DNA of 27,551 bases. Source: a virus. The notes under the pieces were generated by a model, which did no database searches, was not told where the DNA came from, and was given only the letters and a program-made list of their open reading frames with translations. Below are positions 1 through 7,883 of the stretch, piece by piece. Position numbers and translations under genes: made by a program. Location of the stretch: positions 1-27,551 of IMG/VR virus record IMGVR_UViG_3300044953_000093; one strand, written 5' to 3'. Within the stretch, counting starts at the first letter, position 1, and every line of letters starts with the position of its first letter.

Positions 1-1
1 T

Positions 2-2377
2 TCATCTACTATTCCAGTTTATACAAATAGCGGATCTCAATTAATTACAACAAACAATGTTGGTATTGGTACAACTAGCCCCACTGCATTACTCGATGTA
101 TCATATGGAGACTATCAAAATGCAGGAGCAATTAGAATTGGTGCAAATTTAGGAACAAATACTTCACGTACAAACGCAACTCGAAAATGGGGATTGATCA
201 CCGGGTTTAATTATACAAATGCATCTGCTGCAATTCCAATAATTGGCTACGATTCGAATAATACATATAATGGACTTCATATCGGCGGCGGCACAGACCA
301 GATTGCAGCAAGCTTCAACTTCATGGCTTTTCATATAAATACTAATCCTAATACATATGGAATAGAAAAACTGCGCATCGATTCTAATGGGGTTGGTATA
401 GGAACAAATGTTCCAGCAAATTCATTAACTGTTAGTGGTTCTGCAAGTATTGGTAGCACAACATATAATACAAGTGCACCAACAAATGGATTAATAGTAG
501 AAGGAAATGTTGGTATTGGTAGTGCTGCTCCTATAAATCGTTTAGATGTTGCTGGTAACATTAGTGCAAGTGTTATCACTGCAAGTTTATTTAGAGGTAG
601 TGTATCTGGTAGTGTTTTTGGTACAAGCAGTTGGGCAAGTAATGCGTTGACCGCATCTAATTTAACAATCGGTAACAGTTATCAAATAACTAATTTAACC
701 GCAAGTAATATTAGTGCAAGTGGTACAGTTAGCGCAAGTAGATTTGCTGGAACACTTACTGGTAGTGTTTTTGGTACAAGCAGTTGGGCAAGTAATGCGT
801 TGACCGCATCTAATTTAACAATCGGTAACAGTTATCAAATAACTAATTTAACAGCAAGTCGTATAAGTGCTAGTGGACTAATAAGTGCAAGTATATTTTC
901 TGGTCCTCACACTGGTAGTACGTTTGGTACAAGCAGTTGGGCAACAAGTGCAAGTTTTATTTCACCTAATGGCAATGCATTTGTTCAAGGAGGTAATAGT
1001 TTTGGAACAACCGCTATATTAGGAACAAATGATACTAACGATTTAATATTTAGAACCGGTGGTTCGTCAAGATTGGCGATTGATACAACAGGTAACGTTA
1101 TTGTGGGAGGCACTTCGGATGCAGATAGTCCTTTAACTTTGTCTGATAACAAACGTTTTTCAATAGGAACTAAGGCAGCGCATCATAATATTTATTTAGA
1201 AAAACCAACGGCGGCTGGATCAAATTATCACCGACTTCATTTGGGCTCACGTTGGTATTGGGATCATAGTAATAATGTATGGACATCTTCAATGAAACCA
1301 AATTCTGATAATCCAGATTGGATTGCAATTGATTCACCGGGACATTATTTAAGTTTTAAAGTTGGCAGTATCACAGGAAGTACTACATCATTATCCACCT
1401 CAAGTTATGATGCAAATGAACGTTTACGAATTACGACTGGTGGGGTTGGTATCGGAACAACTTCACCGGGACCATTTTTGCATGTACATACTGGATCAGC
1501 TACACCAACGTCTATTTATCAAGTTGAAATTTCAGCAGCGGGTCCAAAACGAATTTTATTTTTTGCAAATGCTTTGAGTGGTTCATATAACCCAATTGTA
1601 ACACTGGGTGCTAGCGGAATTATATTCTTAAGTGGATCTGATGGAGCTGGTCAAAACTTCTTTATTGCTCCTTGGAATTCAACTATTGGTGGGCTTATGA
1701 TTAGTGGCAGTGGTCAAGTTGGTATAGGAACAAATGTTCCAACAAATCCATTAACTGTTATTGGTGCTGCAAGTATTGGTAGCACAACATATAATACAAG
1801 TGCACCAACAAATGGATTAATAGTAGAAGGAAATGTTGGTATAGGAACAACTGCTCCTGCTGCTAAAGTTCAAATAAGTGGTTCGGCTAACAGTGTATTG
1901 TTGAATGTTAAGTCTCCAATAAGTGGAAATATAGTGTATGTAAGTGGAAGTGGTGCAGTTGGTATCAACACTACAACACCTGCTTTTACGTTACAAGTAA
2001 ATGGTAGTTTTGCTGCTACAACCAAGAGTTTCGTGATTGACCATCCAACCAAACCAGGCAAAAAGTTGGTTTACGGTTCTCTTGAAAGTCCTTATCATGG
2101 TATAAGACTGACAGGTAGAGATACTCTTGTTGAAGGAAGATGCGTGGTAGATTTGCCTGATTATATCAGTAACTTAATTGTGCCTGAAACAGTTAATATT
2201 CAAGTTACAGGTATTAAATGTAATAAAACTTTGTATATAGATGAAATTAATATCCCTGACAATAATTTTGTGATTCAATATGATAAAGGAACATTCGAAT
2301 CGTATGAGGAGTATGACTTCTTCTGGGATTTCACAGCAGTCAGAAGTGATGTTCCTGAGTTACAAACAGAAGTTTAA
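2..2377 (+). CDS. Tail fibre / appendage protein, 5' end outside window
   Basis: The frame is open from base 2, so the N-terminus lies left of the window; the first candidate start inside it (TTG at 194) is in mid-domain and is not a real start. The protein is built of low-complexity Gly/Ser/Thr/Ala/Asn repeats. Seven copies of a VGIGTxxP-type motif followed by an LxV segment mark beta-rich fibre repeats. Between them are blocks of the type GTSSWASNALTASN, common in fibre proteins of environmental T4-like phages. The last 120 or so residues, starting near TTKSFVIDHPTKPGKKL, differ in style and resemble the C-terminal head domain of other phage fibres (a HPTKPG...LEGP-like signature). That domain probably caps or trimerises the fibre, or binds receptor. 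It is not the classical S74 chaperone peptidase. The role as a virion appendage is inferred from repeat style and neighbours; which T4 fibre it replaces is unknown. Confidence 0.85.
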   Translation, partial: SSTIPVYTNSGSQLITTNNVGIGTTSPTALLDVSYGDYQNAGAIRIGANLGTNTSRTNATRKWGLITGFNYTNASAAIPIIGYDSNNTYNGLHIGGGTDQIAASFNFMAFHINTNPNTYGIEKLRIDSNGVGIGTNVPANSLTVSGSASIGSTTYNTSAPTNGLIVEGNVGIGSAAPINRLDVAGNISASVITASLFRGSVSGSVFGTSSWASNALTASNLTIGNSYQITNLTASNISASGTVSASRFAGTLTGSVFGTSSWASNALTASNLTIGNSYQITNLTASRISASGLISASIFSGPHTGSTFGTSSWATSASFISPNGNAFVQGGNSFGTTAILGTNDTNDLIFRTGGSSRLAIDTTGNVIVGGTSDADSPLTLSDNKRFSIGTKAAHHNIYLEKPTAAGSNYHRLHLGSRWYWDHSNNVWTSSMKPNSDNPDWIAIDSPGHYLSFKVGSITGSTTSLSTSSYDANERLRITTGGVGIGTTSPGPFLHVHTGSATPTSIYQVEISAAGPKRILFFANALSGSYNPIVTLGASGIIFLSGSDGAGQNFFIAPWNSTIGGLMISGSGQVGIGTNVPTNPLTVIGAASIGSTTYNTSAPTNGLIVEGNVGIGTTAPAAKVQISGSANSVLLNVKSPISGNIVYVSGSGAVGINTTTPAFTLQVNGSFAATTKSFVIDHPTKPGKKLVYGSLESPYHGIRLTGRDTLVEGRCVVDLPDYISNLIVPETVNIQVTGIKCNKTLYIDEINIPDNNFVIQYDKGTFESYEEYDFFWDFTAVRSDVPELQTEV
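392..532 (+). repeat. Long direct repeat in fibre gene, copy 1
   Basis: About 140 bases beginning at a VGIGTNVP block are repeated nearly exactly at 1718-1858. Only a few substitutions are visible, mostly near the start and the end. Both copies are in the same reading frame, so this is a duplicated fibre module. Confidence 0.85.
606..699 (+). repeat. 94-base exact direct repeat in fibre gene, copy 1
   Basis: This stretch, encoding the GTSSWASNALTASN block, is identical to 759-852. The copies are 153 bases (51 codons) apart, so frame is kept. A weaker third copy of the GTSSWA part follows near 926. Confidence 0.9.
759..852 (+). repeat. 94-base exact direct repeat in fibre gene, copy 2
   Basis: Identical to 606-699. 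Base identity, not just protein identity, suggests a recent duplication or ongoing gene conversion within the fibre. Confidence 0.9.
1718..1858 (+). repeat. Long direct repeat in fibre gene, copy 2
   Basis: Near-identical partner of 392-532, about 1.33 kb downstream in the same gene and frame. Recombination between the copies would remove the intervening fibre shaft while keeping the frame. Confidence 0.85.
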
Positions 2378-2379
2378 TT

Positions 2380-2703
2380 ATGGCTATACAACACGCAAAT
2401 AGAGGTATTGTAAAAAGCAACTTGCAGTTATACTATAATAGAGAGTTCTCCAAAAGTTTTCGTGGAGAAGCTGCTGCAAATTTAATTGGAACTTATGGAG
2501 TAGCAGGAATAAATTCTTACCCATCATCAGGAAACAATTGGGGAACTTATAGTGATAGACTGTATAATGGTGGTGCATATGCTTCGATAGGAGTTGTTTT
2601 TTGTTTGGATTATGATGAAGTTGCCGCGACAGGCGTTTGGGAGTTTCCTGGTGCGAAGTGGTCAAAATTTAAAGAAGAACATATGATAGAAACAATGAGA
2701 TAG
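2380..2703 (+). CDS. Short fibre-like protein, probably a truncated remnant
   Basis: The ATG follows the fibre stop by two bases and is preceded by AATT with no Shine-Dalgarno. The first 70 or so residues (NLQLYYNREFSKSFRGE, then AANLIG and NWGTYSDRLYNGG) resemble the N-terminal part of large fibre proteins that carry LamG-like segments, as in environmental T4-like phages. Those proteins run for hundreds of residues; this one stops at 107. After about residue 75 the sequence no longer looks like a fibre and ends at a TAG (2701-2703). The same frame stays open for 39 more codons, to a TAA ending at 2823, overlapping the end of the opposing glycosyltransferase gene. It is either a decayed fibre gene or one with amber readthrough; decay seems more likely. 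Confidence 0.6.
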   Translation: MAIQHANRGIVKSNLQLYYNREFSKSFRGEAAANLIGTYGVAGINSYPSSGNNWGTYSDRLYNGGAYASIGVVFCLDYDEVAATGVWEFPGAKWSKFKEEHMIETMR

Positions 2704-2805
2704 TGTTATCATAATAGAGATAAAGTAAAAGAAAAAGGCGTGATATCAAGTAAGGATGTGTGTGAACTATCAAACGATGTCTTTATTGGTAACCTACTAA
2801 ATTGT

Positions 2806-3462
2806 TTAGGTATAAATTTTTAATTTTTCATGACCAACCACCACGGTGGGGTCAATCATCACTTTGTATCCTAGTTTGGTAACTTCTCTACACCAAGCGA
2901 CATCTTCCATTGTAAAGTCTTTTGCGCCTCTGATATCAACAAATTCGGGTTTAAACCACGGATATTTCATGCTTTCAAACACACCTCGTTTTACTAACAT
3001 GAAACCAAATCCTGTGTAAACTACCGGATACTTTCCCCATTTTTTATAATCTGCCAACATTTCATCATTCATAAATCTGAATGTTCCGTTTTGTTGAAAA
3101 TAATCTTCCTCCCAATATGGAACTGTCGCATAATGTGTTCCGCCATCCATTTTATACAACCCACTGATAATATCTTCTTTGTGATCCAATAATTTCTGGA
3201 ATTGTTGTGGTGTAAAAATGATATCACTATCTAACCACATCATATAATCGTAATCAACTTTTCCTCCGAATGGTATCTGATTTTCTCCTGCCAAAATGTT
3301 TCCGCCTAAACACATGTTTCTAGCGTAATAAATGTTGCAACTATATTTCTGGTTGTAAATAATTTGGTAGCCCTTGTAATGACAATATGAAACCAGATTC
3401 GTCCAAGATTGCAAAAAGTTCCCACTAAATTCTCTGCCGGGTAAACAAAATAAAATTTTCAT
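2806..3462 (-). CDS. Glycosyltransferase-like protein (GT-A fold, family 2-like)
   Basis: 218 residues on the strand opposite to the structural genes. It begins MKILFCLPGREFSG, typical of a Rossmann-like first strand. A DSD motif at residues 78-80 (MMWLDSDIIF) fits the metal/nucleotide-sugar binding DxD of GT-A enzymes. Downstream are a YTGFGFMLVKRGVFE segment, an acidic pair in MEDVAWCREV that could hold the catalytic base, and VVVGHEK with His211 near the end. No signal peptide or membrane segment is seen, so it should act in the cytoplasm. Phage enzymes of this type modify phage DNA, virion proteins or host surface sugars; the substrate cannot be read here. Its place between fibre genes is compatible with fibre or receptor glycosylation, an inference only. 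Confidence 0.75.
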   Translation of the reverse strand: MKILFCLPGREFSGNFLQSWTNLVSYCHYKGYQIIYNQKYSCNIYYARNMCLGGNILAGENQIPFGGKVDYDYMMWLDSDIIFTPQQFQKLLDHKEDIISGLYKMDGGTHYATVPYWEEDYFQQNGTFRFMNDEMLADYKKWGKYPVVYTGFGFMLVKRGVFESMKYPWFKPEFVDIRGAKDFTMEDVAWCREVTKLGYKVMIDPTVVVGHEKLKIYT

Positions 3463-3533
3463 AAAATAAAATAACTAATTTTTCTTATTCAAAAATATAT
3501 ATTATTGTTACAATTAGAAGGGATATTTTAATT

Positions 3534-3734
3534 ATGGAAAATCAGTTATCTAGGCTTAGTATTACAGAAATAAAAGCCGCCGTTTATGACGAACTCGCCA
3601 AAGCGGAACAAGCTCAAGCCAATATTCGTATTCTCAATCAAGAGTTGCGTAATAGACTTCAACCGCAGGGTGCAAATCAAGACGGAGGTGCGACAACTGT
3701 AACTCAGTCTGACTTCAACCCACCATCACTATAA
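3534..3734 (+). CDS. Small hypothetical protein, helical
   Basis: 66 residues, unrecognised. The first 45 residues are rich in Ala, Glu, Gln and Leu and should form one long helix (ITEIKAAVYDELAKAEQAQA); the tail is Gln/Gly/Thr-rich and probably disordered. The ATG is preceded by AATT, and a possible AAGGG lies about 12 bases upstream. It starts a two-gene unit with the next gene, one base apart, divergent from the glycosyltransferase gene. It could be a small structural or assembly factor, but the sequence does not show this. Confidence 0.7.
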   Translation: MENQLSRLSITEIKAAVYDELAKAEQAQANIRILNQELRNRLQPQGANQDGGATTVTQSDFNPPSL

Positions 3735-3735
3735 T

Positions 3736-4014
3736 ATGTCAGATCCAATCAAATTAAAACAAGAAGAACTTGATGGATTGAAACAAATCCAATCAAAGTA
3801 TCAAGAAAAGATATATCTGTTTGGACAGTTTTATTTAGAACGTGTTGCGCTTGATGAAAAAATAAAGCAGCTTGCTGATGCAGAAGCTAAAGCCCGTGAA
3901 GAATATGCGGAGATCCAAAAAGAAGAACAATCTTGGGTTAATAAGATTGCGGAGTCATACGGCGATGGTAATTTGTCGCTCGCTGATGGAACATTTGTTC
4001 CTGCTAAAAAATAA
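3736..4014 (+). CDS. Small coiled-coil hypothetical protein
   Basis: 92 residues, very rich in Glu, Lys and Gln. Residues 5-70 have a heptad-like spacing of Leu/Ile/Ala consistent with a coiled coil; a short ending, GNLSLADGTFVPAKK, follows. Similar small proteins occur in environmental T4-like phages without assigned function. It begins one base after the upstream stop without its own Shine-Dalgarno, so coupled translation is likely, and a strong terminator follows. Confidence 0.75.
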   Translation: MSDPIKLKQEELDGLKQIQSKYQEKIYLFGQFYLERVALDEKIKQLADAEAKAREEYAEIQKEEQSWVNKIAESYGDGNLSLADGTFVPAKK

Positions 4015-4034
4015 TCTTATTTTAGAATTACACT

Positions 4035-4067
4035 AACCGCAACATTCTTTATATGTTGCGGTTTTTT
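4035..4067 (+). terminator. Rho-independent terminator after the two small genes
   Basis: A perfect 11-bp stem (AACCGCAACAT pairing with 4053-4063), a 7-base loop and a run of six T (4062-4067) lie 20 bases after the stop of the upstream gene. The 156 bases that follow, up to the HAD gene, are AT-rich and hold no gene I can support. Confidence 0.9.
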
Positions 4068-4223
4068 ATTTATATAAGCAATCGCAATTTATAATATATA
4101 ACCGCAACAAGCATAACTGAAGAATATTAATTACTATTAAACTAAGCGCTTATTGTGCTCTTATAATTATGGTTATTATAATTCTTTGTCAAGATAAATA
4201 AATTCCTACTATTTATTATATGT

Positions 4224-4856
4224 ATGATTAGATTAGAATCACTATTGAAAGAAATCCATGATGCCAATTTATTGGAACAACAAGAAATTGTTACGTTATA
4301 TCTTGATATGGATGGTGTATTAGCTGATTTTGAATTGCAATTTGAACAACTTACCAACGAAACTCCTTCGGTATTTGAAAGAAAAAGGGGAACAAAAGCA
4401 ATGTGGGCTGCAATCTTCGAAGAAGGAATCCCTTTTTGGAGTGATATGCAACCAATGGCAGATTTTCATATTTTAAGAGAATTTCTATTACGATTAAAAT
4501 CCAATCCTAAAATTAAAATTGAAGTATTGACAAGCACAGATGCAGAACAGATTGGGGTAAATTTTCCTGAAAAGGCTAGGGAATATGTTCAAAATATAGA
4601 AAAGGGTAAGGCGATATGGATAAATAAATATTTAACTGGATTAAAAATAAACTATGCGGTATCAGGAACAGATAAAGCCAGATGGGCCACAAAATCATCA
4701 ATACTCCTAGATGATTTATATAAGAACGTAGAACAATTTATCGCTTCTGGTGGAGAAGGTATCGTATATAGAAATGCTGATCAAGCTAAAAAGGATATCG
4801 AAACCGCTGTAGGTGTAATTAAAGAAACTTGTGAATATAGCTGGTCCAATATATGA
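4224..4856 (+). CDS. HAD-superfamily phosphatase, 5'-nucleotidase-like
   Basis: 210 residues. The HAD motifs are in order: motif I LDMDGVLADF with Asp28 (nucleophile) and Asp30; motif II VLTST with Thr103; motif III Lys151 in DKARWA; motif IV ILLDD with Asp163/Asp164. This layout and length fit the 5'(3')-deoxyribonucleotidase (NT5C-like) branch, which removes phosphate from nucleoside monophosphates, but the substrate is not proven. The first 20 residues precede the catalytic domain. MIRLESLLKE resembles the ten-residue capsid-targeting peptide of T4 internal proteins (MKTYQEFIAE), with a hydrophobic residue at 8 and Glu at 10. If cleaved like those, the enzyme would be packaged in the head. 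The stop overlaps the next start (ATGA). No Shine-Dalgarno is visible; TATTTATTATATGT abuts the start. Confidence 0.8.
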   Translation: MIRLESLLKEIHDANLLEQQEIVTLYLDMDGVLADFELQFEQLTNETPSVFERKRGTKAMWAAIFEEGIPFWSDMQPMADFHILREFLLRLKSNPKIKIEVLTSTDAEQIGVNFPEKAREYVQNIEKGKAIWINKYLTGLKINYAVSGTDKARWATKSSILLDDLYKNVEQFIASGGEGIVYRNADQAKKDIETAVGVIKETCEYSWSNI

Positions 4857-5533
4857 AGTATAGAATATACAATACACAATTGAATCCTGATATTTGGAAT
4901 GGTTTGGTCCTTAACAAAAAAGTTAAGGATAAATTGATTCAAGTTGCAAATGACTTTTATAAAGACACAGAATTAACCGCTCCAATAATTGATATTTTAT
5001 TTGTAGGCAGTTTAGCAAATTATAACTGGTCTAATTATAGTGATTTTGATCTTCATATTGTTATCAATTTTAAGAATGTAGACGACAACTCAGAATTGAT
5101 TGAAAAGTATGTAAATCAGTTAAAGTCTTCATGGAACAAGGATCATGATATTCATATAAATGGATATAACGTCGAGGTATTTATACAAGATGTAACCAAA
5201 CAAAACAGATCAAGTGGGGTTTATTCACTATTAACTGGGAACTGGATATCAAAACCAAAATACGAAAACTTTAGTGTGGATAATAATCTTATACAAAACA
5301 AATATAACGACGTGGTATATAAGATAAACTGTGCTATTAAAGAATCCAATTTAGAGTTATTAAAAACCACACTCAAAGATGTATATGATATGCGTCAAGC
5401 TGGATTAGATAGAGGTGGAGAATTAAGCACGGAAAACTTAGTATTTAAAATATTAAGAAGTAGAGGTCATTTAAAAAAACTCACAAACGCTATAACCTCT
5501 ACTTACGATAAACAAATTTCAATGGATAAATGA
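4853..5533 (+). CDS. Nucleotidyltransferase-fold protein (Pol beta/MNT type)
   Basis: 226 residues. The signature is FVGSLANYNWSNYSDFDLHI: Gly52-Ser53 followed by Asp64 and Asp66, with the likely third acidic residue Glu108 in NVEVFIQ. This is the catalytic layout of the Pol beta nucleotidyltransferase fold, which transfers an NMP to a protein, RNA or small molecule. A conserved-looking C-terminal helical block (DMRQAGLDRGGELSTENLVF) follows and resembles the same region in other T4-like phage copies. The target is unknown. Its ATG overlaps the HAD stop by four bases, so the two are probably made together. Its 3' end overlaps the convergent homing endonuclease by 15 bases. Confidence 0.8.
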   Translation: MKYRIYNTQLNPDIWNGLVLNKKVKDKLIQVANDFYKDTELTAPIIDILFVGSLANYNWSNYSDFDLHIVINFKNVDDNSELIEKYVNQLKSSWNKDHDIHINGYNVEVFIQDVTKQNRSSGVYSLLTGNWISKPKYENFSVDNNLIQNKYNDVVYKINCAIKESNLELLKTTLKDVYDMRQAGLDRGGELSTENLVFKILRSRGHLKKLTNAITSTYDKQISMDK

Positions 5534-7027
5534 TATAAAATATTTGGAATTGCCACAATCCCATATTCTATCATATCCGTTGTTTTTCATGTTTTCCCAT
5601 TCACTCAAGCTTGAGTCATATATTTTCAACAATTTACTCAACTTATGTTTTTGAAAACTCATTCTGTGACGCAAATCTTTATAATTATTAATAATATAGT
5701 AATAATTCATAGGTGTAAAGTCTACGAAGCTAAATCCTAGTTTTTCATATATCTTGCCACTGAAGTATCTTCTATCACTATATGTTACTATATTATTAGG
5801 ATTATAATTGTTTATGAAGCAACTAAACAGTTTGCTAGCAGAACCGTTAACTATAGTATTTATTTTGTTACAGAACCGCACCAATTCCCATTCGCTAGTG
5901 TTATCAAATCTTGAAGTTTTTCTAAAAGTCATTACACTCACAAGTTCGCCTTTGTTAAACAGACCAATCTTCACGGACGATTTATCTTCTCCTTGCAAAT
6001 GATTGTCATTTAAAAAAGAATTTTTCACTGATTCCTTTATTTCCGAAACCAGACAGTCCCTTCCATTTATTTTTGTTATATCAGATGAACAGTTAATAAA
6101 ATTTTTAATAATTGATTTTACAATTTCTTTTTTGTTAATCCATTCATTTTCAAATATATGAATCAAATGTATGCCATGATTCATACAACTCTTAGTTTTA
6201 TTAAGATGATAGTGTTTATTTATGCCGCCAGCATTTTCGCTGTGCCAATAAAGACCGTTGATTTCAATTGCAAAATTCTTTGACGGAACATAAAAATCCA
6301 GTTCTTTACCATTTAAAACAGTTCTGTCGTTTCTTTTGATAATTTCTTCTTTTTTAAGAACTTCAATCAAAAATTTATAAATTTCATTTTCTACGGTAGT
6401 AACCCTATCCGGATGACAATAATCACAAAAAATATTATTTAAGTTGTAAACAGTGCTTTCAAATGTTTTATTACAAACTTTACAGTTAAAATTATACTTA
6501 TTCGAAAAATGATAACCCTTATATTCATCGTATTCACATAACCACACCAAATTTGATTCTTCAAAATGTTTTTTCAAAAAAGCATAATGGTTTTCTTTCT
6601 TCGTATTTGAAGTTTGTTCCTTTACACTTTTGATTTTTTGTGAATTGTCAACTCCATATCGTTCAATCAATGTTGATTTTATTTTTTCCAAGTTTGTATA
6701 TTTTTCATCACCATATCTCTCAAACTTGGTTTTCTTTGCCTTTTCGTTATAATCACTATGTTTGCTATAATGTTCTACACCATATTTTTCCAATAAAGAT
6801 TTTTTAAGGTTTTCCTTGGTTTCAACTGTAGTCATTGGATGACCGCCATATTTCTCTAAACACGTTTGTTTTGTTTTGTTCACACGAAGTGCGTTAATAT
6901 CAACGTCATTTGTTGAACATTTTTTACTACAATATATCCTTTGACGAGAAACCCTACACTCAAATGACTTTTTACAAATTTTACATTCTACGTTCAACCA
7001 ACGCGAATTATCTCTTTTTCTTGGCAT
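5519..7027 (-). CDS. Homing endonuclease, Vsr-like, with zinc fingers
   Basis: 502 residues, opposite to the surrounding genes. Order of parts: an N-terminal Cys4 finger (CKIC at 15-18, then YCSKKCS); several degenerate EKYGxxx repeats between about residues 55 and 135, likely DNA-binding; a second Cys4 element (CKVC...CDYC, about 180-205); a nuclease core around ELDFYVPSKNFAIEINGLYW and LIHIFENEW, matching the Vsr-like (EDxHD-type) homing nuclease pattern; and a C-terminal acetyltransferase-like domain ending near WENMKNNGYDRIWDCGN. Such free-standing enzymes cut a related phage genome so their gene is copied into it. It looks intact. AAAGGA five bases before its ATG gives a good RBS on the minus strand. 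Its 3' end overlaps the nucleotidyltransferase gene. The target site is unknown, but the neighbouring tail tube gene is a natural candidate. Confidence 0.85.
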   Translation of the reverse strand: MPRKRDNSRWLNVECKICKKSFECRVSRQRIYCSKKCSTNDVDINALRVNKTKQTCLEKYGGHPMTTVETKENLKKSLLEKYGVEHYSKHSDYNEKAKKTKFERYGDEKYTNLEKIKSTLIERYGVDNSQKIKSVKEQTSNTKKENHYAFLKKHFEESNLVWLCEYDEYKGYHFSNKYNFNCKVCNKTFESTVYNLNNIFCDYCHPDRVTTVENEIYKFLIEVLKKEEIIKRNDRTVLNGKELDFYVPSKNFAIEINGLYWHSENAGGINKHYHLNKTKSCMNHGIHLIHIFENEWINKKEIVKSIIKNFINCSSDITKINGRDCLVSEIKESVKNSFLNDNHLQGEDKSSVKIGLFNKGELVSVMTFRKTSRFDNTSEWELVRFCNKINTIVNGSASKLFSCFINNYNPNNIVTYSDRRYFSGKIYEKLGFSFVDFTPMNYYYIINNYKDLRHRMSFQKHKLSKLLKIYDSSLSEWENMKNNGYDRIWDCGNSKYFISFIH

Positions 7028-7144
7028 AAATATCCTTTGATTCGAACATTGTATAATTATTATAAAAAATTAACAAAAAGTCAAAAAATTTTATTATTTC
7101 AAATATTTATTATAAACACATAAACGTGTATAAAATTAAACAAT

Positions 7145-7153
7145 AAAAGGAGA
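7145..7153 (+). promoter_or_regulatory. Strong ribosome binding site of the tail tube gene
   Basis: AAAAGGAGA lies seven bases before the ATG at 7161. It is the clearest Shine-Dalgarno in the window and fits a very abundant structural protein. The AT-rich leader upstream (7103-7137) has TATAAACA- and TATAAAAT-like elements that could be a T4-style late promoter, but this is weak. Confidence 0.75.
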
Positions 7154-7160
7154 CACTAAA

Positions 7161-7652
7161 ATGGCAGATCTACTAAATAGCAACGAAATATTTTTTACGA
7201 ATTTCGAAACAAAGACAAAGAACCGTTTCATTTTATATTGTGACGGTATTCCATCTTTTCTTGTAAGAAAAGTAAAGAGACCAACCGTTAAGAGCGAAAA
7301 GAAGACTCTTGACCACATCAACATCCAACGTTACTACAAGGGTAAAACCACTTGGGACGATATCACAATGGAATTGTATGACCCAATTGTTCCTTCCGGT
7401 GCTCAAGCAGTAATGGAATGGGTTCGTTTGAGTCACGAATCCGTGACTGGTCGTGATGGCTATTCGGACTTTTACAAAAAAGATTTAACCATCAACGTTC
7501 TCGGCCCCGTTGGCGACAAAGTTGAAGAATGGACACTCAAAGGCGCATTTATTACGCAAGCTGATTTTGGCGAAGGCGAATGGGCCGATAGCGGCGAGCC
7601 GCTCATAATTGGAGTCACACTCAGCGTAGACTATTGTATATTGCAGTTTTAA
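7161..7652 (+). CDS. gp19: Tail tube protein (T4 gp19-like)
   Basis: 163 residues, the same length as T4 gp19. The protein forms the hexameric rings of the inner tail tube through which DNA passes. Typical features of the family are the N-terminal NRFILYCDGIPSFLVRKVKR strand pair, the WDDITMELYDPI segment, MEWVRL and the C-terminal VTLSVDYCILQF strand. The gene stands alone, with a strong RBS in front and a terminator behind, as expected for a subunit needed in many copies. It is flanked by an intact homing endonuclease on the left and the ruin of another on the right. The 3' half (about 7500-7610) is visibly richer in G and C than its surroundings. Confidence 0.93.
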   Translation: MADLLNSNEIFFTNFETKTKNRFILYCDGIPSFLVRKVKRPTVKSEKKTLDHINIQRYYKGKTTWDDITMELYDPIVPSGAQAVMEWVRLSHESVTGRDGYSDFYKKDLTINVLGPVGDKVEEWTLKGAFITQADFGEGEWADSGEPLIIGVTLSVDYCILQF

Positions 7653-7683
7653 ATATACAATAATCGACAAAAACAATCAGCTT

Positions 7684-7712
7684 ACCCTTCTCTTCAAAAG
7701 GGAGGGTTTTTT
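7684..7712 (+). terminator. Rho-independent terminator after the tail tube gene
   Basis: ACCCTTCT can pair with GGGAGGGT (two G-U pairs) across a short A-rich loop, directly followed by TTTTTT, about 30 bases after the gene's stop. Confidence 0.8.
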
Positions 7713-7760
7713 ATTGATTTTTTTCAAGAATGGTTCATACTCATATATGAAAGTGTAAGT

Positions 7761-7883
7761 ATGAACGTAGAAGATATAATTAAAATAACAGAATCACATC
7801 CGGATAGTTATGTTCAGATAATGAACTACCCATCCGCTAAAGCAGGTGGGTTTCCGTTCCAACCAATTGCCCATTATTTCTAA
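7761..7883 (+). pseudogene. N-terminal stub of a homing endonuclease-type gene
   Basis: The ATG at 7761 opens a 40-codon frame. Its first 21 codons, MNVEDIIKITESHPDSYVQI plus Met, look like the usual N-terminus of phage endonuclease-type proteins, in which an NPxxY-like helix begins the chain. From about 7824 the reading runs into the right end of the IS200/IS605-type remnant and the sequence loses all resemblance before stopping at 7881-7883. The matching C-terminal part lies at 8293-8472. An inverted repeat (TTCATAC 7734-7740 with GTATGAA 7759-7765) surrounds the start and could hide it in the mRNA. That the two stubs came from one gene is inferred. Confidence 0.5.

Noticed and set aside
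606-852. CRISPR-like spaced repeats in the fibre gene
   Set aside because: Copies are few, in frame, long and protein-coding; this is a duplicated fibre module.
194-2377. Start of the fibre gene at TTG 194
   Set aside because: The frame is open and fibre-like (VGIGTTSP motif) from base 2, so 194 is an internal codon.
4143-4150. AAGCGCTT palindrome in the gap before the HAD gene
   Set aside because: Eight bases alone are expected by chance; no second copy or promoter context was found.
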